Of a DNA stretch of 64,000 nt, positions 58,068-64,000 are shown one piece after another. Every line of letters begins with the position of its first letter. Position 1 is the first letter of the stretch. Under the pieces are notes generated by a model that did no database searches, had not been told where the DNA came from, and worked only from the letters and a program-made list of their open reading frames with translations. Both the position numbers and the translations under genes were made by a program. The DNA is from Rhexocercosporidium sp. MPI-PUGE-AT-0058 (Eukaryota > Ascomycota > Leotiomycetes > Helotiales). The stretch is taken from contig JAGTJL010000014.1 of the NCBI GenBank assembly GCA_020746875.1, positions 496,001-560,000 of the forward strand, given 5' to 3'.

Positions 58068-58432
58068 ATGTCCGCCCCAAACCAAGGCCGCCAATCCCCC
58101 ACCCCCGAAGAGTCCTCAGGCAAGCAGCAATCCTCCGCACCTTCATCCGGCCAAGGAGTGAACAAGGAGTCGAACAACAAGGAGGAGAGCAAGAAGGCTC
58201 TTGAGGTATGATTCTCCCTTCATTATTTACATCCTTTCCGTACAAAATCCACGAACCAATCTTTGGTCTACGATATTAAAACGGGCATGAGATGAGATGA
58301 TTTGGTTGAGAATTATATGCTGATGATGAATATTTTTCCCGTGAGTAGGGCCTTGAATCGAACCCCGCCGGTCCGCTAGACGCCCATCTCAAGGAGACGT
58401 TGAAGAAGACCGAGACGCCGGATGTGAAGTGA
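58068..58432 (+). CDS. Small conserved hydrophilic protein
   Basis: Two exons, 58068-58205 and 58349-58432, giving 73 residues. The 143-nt intron runs GTATGA ... TAG and lies between SKKALE and GLESNPAGP, in phase. The protein is highly charged and disordered, with a Gln/Ser-rich N-terminal part and a conserved-looking C-terminal block (NPAGPLDAHLKETLKK). No membrane segment, cysteine or catalytic motif is present. Too short for confident family assignment; small hydrophilic proteins of this kind are often strongly expressed or stress-related in filamentous fungi, which is inference. The strong leader context and clean splice frame argue that it is real. Confidence 0.75.
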
Positions 58433-59127
58433 GGTGGCTCAACGCAGCTCAACTCACCTCTAAAACTCGCATGAGTCACTGGAGAGATGAGAGGGAGGGA
58501 GATTGTATGATATGAGAAGCTTGCGTGATTGTATGGATGGATAGAAAGATGCTTGCGTGCATGCATGGCAAATGCTCGCTCGGAAGGAGATGATGGTAGA
58601 GGGGTGGTAGATACACATATGAGACGAATGAAAGGATGAATACACTTTGGGAACTGCTTATTTTGGAATGTTGAGAGACTGTCTGTTTAACTAATTGTGA
58701 CGTACTGTACATCATTGATAATGGTAGAGCTCGTAGAGTAAGGATTTTATATGGAAATGAAGAGTTTTGGTGTGAGACTTCTTGGGTCTTGTGGTAATTC
58801 CCACAGGCTTGAAGATTGGGATATGAATCTCAACCACAGCCCTGCTGTGTGAACTACGTGAGTAGACACTTTTAAGGTTCTTAAAGATCACGATGATCAG
58901 GTCGTCACGGAGGCGAGCGTTGCAAAGGATCATGTATTCCATTCATAATACATAAGGAGTTCGTGAAATCATCGCAGTTGCTTCGCTTCCATCATCATAC
59001 CCTAATGCATCCATTCCACAACCCAAATCAATCCCTGGTATCTCCCCGCTCCCATTCGCACTCCACACGCCACGCCAACCATCCCAAGCTCAATATCTCA
59101 AAGCATGAAAAAACGCATCGCATTGAA
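58433..59127. other. Spacer between small-protein and VIP1 genes
   Basis: Convergent 3' flanks; no gene was found. ATGGATGG and GCTTGCGTGCATGCATGG short repeats occur at about 58530-58570. Confidence 0.5.
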
Positions 59128-60430
59128 TCAAGCATAAGTAACCTTCTCAGGCTCCAAAGGGGCGACTTTCGTGCTGTCAATGACAGCCGTTCCCTCAGAA
59201 GCGACAGCAGATGTTGATGGGGTGGATGTGCTAGGGGCTGAAAGCAAACACGCAAGCAAAGGTTGTCAGCAAAAACACCAATCATCTAAAATAATAGAAA
59301 TACAGTTTTTTGAATTTTCCGTCCCTCGAAGCCAAAGAAATGTCGTCGGTCTAGAGTGGTTTACTTCGAGCAGCCGCTGCAGGCACATTTGCCAGACTCG
59401 CAAGGGCAGTTCTTGTCGTCGCCACCGCATTTGCAGGTCGTCTTGTCGGTACCGGCGACAGGTTCAGTCTTCGCTTTGGGACAGTCGCTGCAAGAGCACT
59501 TTCCTGGTGCACATCCGCAAACCTTGGCGTCGCCACCACACTTGCAAGTTGTCTTCTCGGAGTCGGCAGAAACCTTCTTGACGTCCGACTTCTCGCAGCC
59601 GCTGCAAGCGCACTTCCCAGCCTCACATGGGCAGTTCTTAGAATCTGAAGCACACTTACAAGTAGTCTTCTCGGTACCAGGGACCTTTGAGACACCGGAA
59701 TCCTGCTTCTTCAAGTCGGCGAGACGGCGGGCCTCGGCGTGGATGTCCTGGACTTGCTTGCTGCCTTGGGAGTAGAAGTTGACGAGCTTCTGGCCAGTTG
59801 GGGTACCAGCTGCCTTCTCGAAGTAGGAGTTCAAGCCGGTCAGGATATTGTTGGCCTTCTGAGTTACACCGTAGGATTGGTCGACAGACTTGGCCTTATC
59901 GGTGGCATGGTACTTCTGGTCGAGGCTGGTGAGGGTAGACAAGAAGCGGTTGGAGACACCGTGCTTAGTATCGAGGTCGATGGCCTTTTGAATAGCCTGA
60001 TCACCGAGGACGTAACCATGTGCAATATACTCAGCGGCGATACGGGCACGGGGTTTCTCCTCTTGGGTGATCTCATCGCTGTCCCGCTCGGTGTTTTGTG
60101 TGAAGTGGCTTCCGTCGTCATCGCTGGAACCAGTGGCACTGGAAACCTTGACTTGTGTAGCACCGAGTTGGGTGTTATCGAGGAGGAGGGCAGTCTTCGC
60201 GGCAGTCTCCTTTTCGAAGGTTACGGTAGCACTCTGTGTCTCTCCGGACTTTGTGACCTCGATGTTACTGATCTTACCACTGGGAAAGAGTTAGCAGGTG
60301 GCACAGGGACAAAACTCGAGATGAGGATATAACTGGGATAGAGGGCTTACCAGAAGGAGAAGAAATCCTTGATCTCCTTCTCGGTGGTTGCAGAACTGAT
60401 GTTCTTGACGTGGACGGTACTGGCAGACAT
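59128..60430 (-). CDS. VIP1-type RRM protein with alternative metallothionein tail
   Basis: Minus strand. Exon 1 is 60351-60430 and exon 2 starts at 60279; the 71-nt intron joins FFSF to CGKI in phase. Residues 1-75 form an RRM (RNP2 VHVKNIS, RNP1 QSATVTFEK), followed by the VIP1 helical region (IAAEYIAHGYVLGDQAI ... FYSQGSKQVQDIHAEARR). Two ends are possible. Form A splices out 59238-59659 (GTAAGT donor, GCTGAC branch, TTTCAG acceptor) and ends in exon 59128-59237, giving 269 residues with a Ser/Thr/Pro tail closing PLEPEKVTYA. Form B reads through and stops at 59361-59363, giving 332 residues with three 7-Cys modules (about 231-256, 269-294, 307-332), each CxC-x6-CxC-x4-CxC-x2-C, close to the Neurospora copper metallothionein spacing. 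VIP1-type proteins are RNA-binding or cytoskeleton-associated by annotation; form B would add metal binding. The two forms are inferred. Confidence 0.88.
59238..59659 (-). other. Alternative intron of the VIP1 gene that encodes three metallothionein modules
   Basis: 422 nt with a textbook donor (GTAAGTGTG) that overlaps the first Cys-Lys-Cys of the first module, a GCTGAC branch about 30 nt before the 3' end and a TTTGCTTTCAG acceptor. The first 299 nt stay open in the frame of the upstream exon and carry 21 cysteine codons before a TAA. The downstream exon is in phase with the spliced form. Coding content inside an otherwise normal intron is the observation; regulated use is inference. Confidence 0.75.
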
Positions 60431-61719
60431 GATGGAGGATGATCTGATCTGTTTGTCTGTTTGTATGTGTGATTTGATTGGTAGTAACGTAGTAGAGTGT
60501 TCTCGAGTGTGAGTGTGAAGGCGATTCGTGAAGAAAGAAGAAGGAGAAGAAGAGTTGGCACGAGAGAAGTTTCCTTTTGTACTTAGCTAGTAGTGGTGTG
60601 TATGTGTAGCGTGTCTCCTGTCGCAGAAGAACTTCGAAGGAGCAGATGATGTTGACGTTCGAGGTCGATCGACTGAGGGTGGGTGCGGGGCAGTGTGGCG
60701 CAGGCGCGGGCGCACAATGCCCTCATGCCGATGACGTACCTAGCCTCGTACTAGTGTGGCTCGGTAAAAGCAGGAACGGTGGGGTGAAAATGTAGACGAG
60801 GTTAAGAAGGGATCTACTTCTAGATCTAGATGCCACCAGAATCAGGTAGACCATCCGATCTGCAAAACTTGTTCTTCTGGCATGTGAGAGCGGCGACCAG
60901 GTGTCAAGATACACAGTAGGGGTACTCGATTGAGTTAACTTTTGACGTCTTGGATATACCGGGCTAGACGGACTATTCTCCGGATCGACCTCCATCTCCA
61001 TGCCACCAACCAGATGGCACACGCTACGGTAAAAAGTACTTCGTACTTGCAGTAATAGTCCGAGAGACACGAAAAAAATATGATATGCAGATTCCAAGGT
61101 CTTGAAAAGCCTGTATCAAAAGACTGCCTACTGCTATTGAAACCGGCCTGTCTTTTATCTTTTTCATTTAACAGGTCTGTACACTGTACACATTCCTGGC
61201 GTCCAGTTAAGAGCGAAGAATGCCCGTGTCTTGAACATACCTCCGAGGCTGCACTGCTGTAATCCGGGATTGTCGTCATCCTTTTGTTGGAGTGGCACGA
61301 CTGTGTACGAATACCAGGCAGCACAACTTCCTTGTGTCTCTAAGTGAGGTCACATGGGAGGTCATGGGAATGCAGTTACACACAGCAGGTAGGCAGACAG
61401 GGTTGGGTAGAGTGAGGCGAGAATCATAGGTCACAGATAGGCTACTGTTTGCATCGATCACGAAATTAGATAGCACTTGGCAGCAAGAGGAACAGATGTA
61501 CTTTTGGATAATTTGAATTTCCGTCGTTAGAAGTCGACTGAGTAGACTAATTGACTGCTCGACAGACTGACTGAATAGACGAGCACCTGCCAAACTATTA
61601 TACAGCTATGCTAAAATCCACGAATTTAGGTACCTGAGTATTCACTCGTTTGCTTGCCTTAAGTAGGAGACCTCTTGACCTATTGAACCTATCGTACAGT
61701 CATCTCTCTCCCCAGAGAA
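60431..61719. other. Promoter of the VIP1 gene and spacer
   Basis: Minus-strand promoter of the VIP1/metallothionein gene, rich in GTGTGTG/GAGTGTGAG near 60460-60620, then spacer and the 3' flank of the next gene. No supported gene. Confidence 0.5.
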
Positions 61720-63210
61720 TCAGAGACGGCCAGATTCAAATCCAATACCCAATCCTACACCTTCAGTGCGCATCTTCTTGATAGCCTCGTTGTGATCGTG
61801 GTCGAGCTTGCGCTTGGTAACAGGAGCATACAACTTGGCTTGGTGAAGGTGTTTCTCGCTTGGGATAGGGGTATGGGTACGGGAAGCGGCAACCTCAAAG
61901 GACTCTCGTGGGTCGGCACGCAACATCTCTGTGGCACTTTGGCTGGCTTGACTCTCTTGGATCTCCTCGCTCTCCTCTCGATAGTTGCCTCCTGAGCGAC
62001 CAGTTTCCTCGTTGTCAGAAGCGGAGATGGTGCTATCACGGGACTTGCGACGACGCTCCCGAGACTGTTGGGAAACGTGTTGGCTGAGGGTTGTGGTGAC
62101 TCGAGATTCGGCGTGAGGAGAGAATTGAGCTGACGGAAGGAGAGTGGAATTGTTGGCTACAGCTCGGCCTGATCCAGGAGTAGTGGGGAAGGCGGAGAGT
62201 GACTGTACACCTCGGTTATGTCTGTTTGGGGTGCGTGGGTCAGGACGGCGAGCAACAGTGGGAGTAGATGGCGCACTGTTATTCTCCTGGCTAAGGACGG
62301 ACCCAGCAAGAAGAAGAGCATTGAACCTCTCCTGGTTATCTTGCGATGGACCATAGCGAATGGAGCGATTGGTGTTTGGTGTGTACTTTGGAGTTCCACG
62401 GTACTGGTGAGGAGTAGCTGGAGTGGTCTTGGGAGTAGAGATATGTAGAGGACCACCTGGGCTACGCAAGACATTAATATGCTCACGATTTTGGCGAATT
62501 CGCTGTTGCAGGCGCACGATCTCGTCTTTGGCATCCATAATCTCCTCATTCTTCTCCTCGATGACTCGCTTAGCCTTCTCCAAACGACGGCGATGCAGAA
62601 CGTTGTCCTCCGCAACGGACTTGGCATAGGCCTTCAATCTTTGAGTGTAGTCCGTGGTAGTAGTATCGCGACCATTGACCTGAAGGACCTGAACTTCTCG
62701 CCGGGTGATATCATGCTCTACCTCCATACGCTTCAAGGCCTCTTCACTCTCGATAGTGAGAAGATTATGTTGGAGCTTGTAGTGAGCTGCCGACATTCTC
62801 GCCTCGCTGATTGCCATATCCAACTTCTCGTTCTCAGCCACAACTCTCATCACCATTGCTCTCAGCTCCTCCGGGCTAGCATCCGCGATCTCCTCGGGTG
62901 TTGGGCGAGCGGATAAGGTCTTCTTCGCAGCATCACGCTTGTTGCCGTTTGCGATTGTAGGCGGAGGAGACGAGAGGACCAGTGGATCAGGAGTGACTGT
63001 TCGGGGACCCGAGACTGGACGTCTGGCAGGAGGTTGTGAAGATGGTGGCGGGGTAATTGATGAAGCAGAGTCAGCGACAATCATGGAAGTAGTTGGGGAA
63101 TTTCCTCGAGGCATGTCGTCCTTCGAAGGGATATCTGTGCCGATTGGCTGCGGGGTAGAAGGGATCTCTACTGGAGTAGCGACCTCTTCGTAGGAGGATT
63201 GAGATGCCAT
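61720..63210 (-). CDS. Coiled-coil protein with nuclear-localisation-like C terminus
   Basis: An intronless frame of 496 residues starting at ATG 63210. The N-terminal 100 residues are Pro/Ser/Thr-rich and disordered. A long coiled coil (about residues 105-245) starts PEELRAMVMRVVAENEKLD and ends IRQNREHINVL. The C-terminal half is disordered with many TP and SP sites (TPKTTPATP, TPTVARRPDPRTPNR), suggesting proline-directed phosphorylation, and closes with a bipartite-like basic cluster (VTKRKLDHDHNEAIKKMR), so a nuclear location is plausible. I do not recognise a named family. The TP-rich tail and coiled coil resemble cell-cycle or spindle-pole scaffolds, but this is only a resemblance. Confidence 0.87.
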   Translation of the reverse strand: MASQSSYEEVATPVEIPSTPQPIGTDIPSKDDMPRGNSPTTSMIVADSASSITPPPSSQPPARRPVSGPRTVTPDPLVLSSPPPTIANGNKRDAAKKTLSARPTPEEIADASPEELRAMVMRVVAENEKLDMAISEARMSAAHYKLQHNLLTIESEEALKRMEVEHDITRREVQVLQVNGRDTTTTDYTQRLKAYAKSVAEDNVLHRRRLEKAKRVIEEKNEEIMDAKDEIVRLQQRIRQNREHINVLRSPGGPLHISTPKTTPATPHQYRGTPKYTPNTNRSIRYGPSQDNQERFNALLLAGSVLSQENNSAPSTPTVARRPDPRTPNRHNRGVQSLSAFPTTPGSGRAVANNSTLLPSAQFSPHAESRVTTTLSQHVSQQSRERRRKSRDSTISASDNEETGRSGGNYREESEEIQESQASQSATEMLRADPRESFEVAASRTHTPIPSEKHLHQAKLYAPVTKRKLDHDHNEAIKKMRTEGVGLGIGFESGRL

Positions 63211-64000
63211 TTGTGGTAAGCTGTCAAACGGTTAGCCATGTACCACCATGGATTGCGACTGCCGTACAGATAGAGGTGCAAGGTGTGGACCGATTCTGGG
63301 AGTATGCGACACTGGACTCGTATGCGATCGGGCCCGTCGAGTGGACAAAGGTCGGCGGGAGTGAGGGTTGTTGGTTTGGGGGTGATGCGACGCGGTTAAG
63401 GTTGGATGGATTGTAGTCGCGTAGCTATGGCGTTGATGTGCGCAGCGTAGCACAGTGACAATGATCTTTTGACAGACAGTGTCGGCCGTCGCACATTCAC
63501 AGAGATGGTGAGTGAGTGTGGGGGAGGAGAGCGGAAGGTTCCTTTGCGACAGGACAGGATGATGATGGGGATGCGCTCGAAGGGTTTCAGGGTGGTCGGG
63601 ACGGACCCTCCAGGTTCATCCAGCCTTCATCCAGCCTTCAGTCCAACGGAAAAACGTTGGGCCGGCTTCCGATTATTTTGGTGGCTGGTTCTGGTTGTCG
63701 AGGGCAACCGGGGGACTGTGCACTGGTAAAAGCGGCGGCTGGGTCTCTTTCGGCAGATGGAATGGCTGGGAGCAGGACTGACTGATGATAGTATATCTGA
63801 GCAGAAGTGTTGATTTGATTTGATAGACTGTATAGTCAATAAGTGAGTGCTAAGTACTTAGTAATTCGTTGTGGGTTGTGAGTGTGTGAGTGAGTGAGTA
63901 GCCTTCTCAGGGGGCACCCTCGCTTCTGCTGGCCACGGAGAACGACTATGTCCCCTCCTCAACTAACTTCTCAAGATGCATCAAAATGGCGCCCAAAGAG
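63211..64000. other. Promoter side of the coiled-coil gene, window end
   Basis: Upstream region of the minus-strand gene; no gene start was recognised before the window ends. TGAGTGAGTGAG repeats occur at about 63885-63900, and CATCCAGCCTT is directly repeated at about 63617-63638. Confidence 0.45.

Noticed and set aside
59238..59363. Splicing from a donor at the end of the third metallothionein module (GTAAAC near 59365) to the last exon
   Set aside because: That junction creates an immediate stop, whereas the donor in the first module keeps the last exon open.
59171..59581. Plus-strand frame across the metallothionein region
   Set aside because: Antisense shadow of the cysteine-rich repeats; stop positions and codon use favour the minus strand.

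Overview
The window is nuclear DNA of a filamentous ascomycete (Pezizomycotina; Leotiomycetes/Helotiales is my best guess, without a search). The evidence is short GT-AG introns of about 50-80 nt with CTAAC/CTGAC/TACTAAC branch sites, CT-rich gene leaders, long gene-poor spacers, and typical gene content: one TOR kinase, glucosidase II beta with a KDEL tail, RTF2, XPT1, a VIP1-type RRM protein and several disordered Pezizomycotina proteins. Exon coordinates were worked out by hand from splice signals and reading-frame continuity, and each model sums to a whole number of codons.

Layout. 0.9-2.3 kb: SET-domain gene (+). 4.5-5.5 kb: single-pass membrane protein (-). 6.6-7.7 kb: lactonase-like metallo-beta-lactamase (-). 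8.4-9.1 kb: xanthine/guanine phosphoribosyltransferase (+). 9.7-10.9 kb: D-2-hydroxyacid dehydrogenase (+). 11.9-12.7 kb: possible relic (-). 12.9-14.7 kb: glucosidase II beta (+). 15.0-15.9 kb: RTF2 (-). 16.3-23.8 kb: TOR (+). 24.8-25.0 kb: tRNA-Glu (-). 25.4-27.3 kb: broken CorA-like gene (-). 28.6-32.5 kb: large disordered protein (-). 32.5-40.1 kb: long stretch without a convincing gene, holding a (CCTTT)n microsatellite and a G-quadruplex-prone tract. 40.2-40.7 kb: DUF1304 membrane protein (+). 41.1-44.8 kb: two divergent kinases, one fused to a caspase-like domain. 45.7-47.9 kb: BTB-like protein (+). 49.3-49.7 kb: AT-rich and tandem-repeat patch. 50.1-52.1 kb: MFS sugar transporter (-). 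55.5-57.1 kb: coiled-coil protein (-). 58.1-58.4 kb: 73-residue protein (+). 59.1-60.4 kb: VIP1/metallothionein gene (-). 61.7-63.2 kb: coiled-coil protein (-).

Most genes are unrelated housekeeping functions (nucleotide salvage, ER glycan processing, replication, growth control by TOR). Three loci stand out. (1) A tRNA-Glu(UUC) gene carries the expected intron after position 37 plus a 50-nt GT-AG, TACTAA-bearing, mRNA-type intron inside its T arm; only removal of both gives a 72-nt cloverleaf. (2) A VIP1-type RRM gene has, inside its 422-nt second intron and in frame with the upstream exon, three 7-cysteine metallothionein modules, so splicing versus retention would choose between an ordinary VIP1 and a VIP1-metallothionein fusion. 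(3) A kinase-caspase-like fusion lies head-to-head with a stand-alone kinase that shares its post-kinase Cys-Gly-x-Cys-Cys motif, which looks like an accessory signalling or cell-death module.
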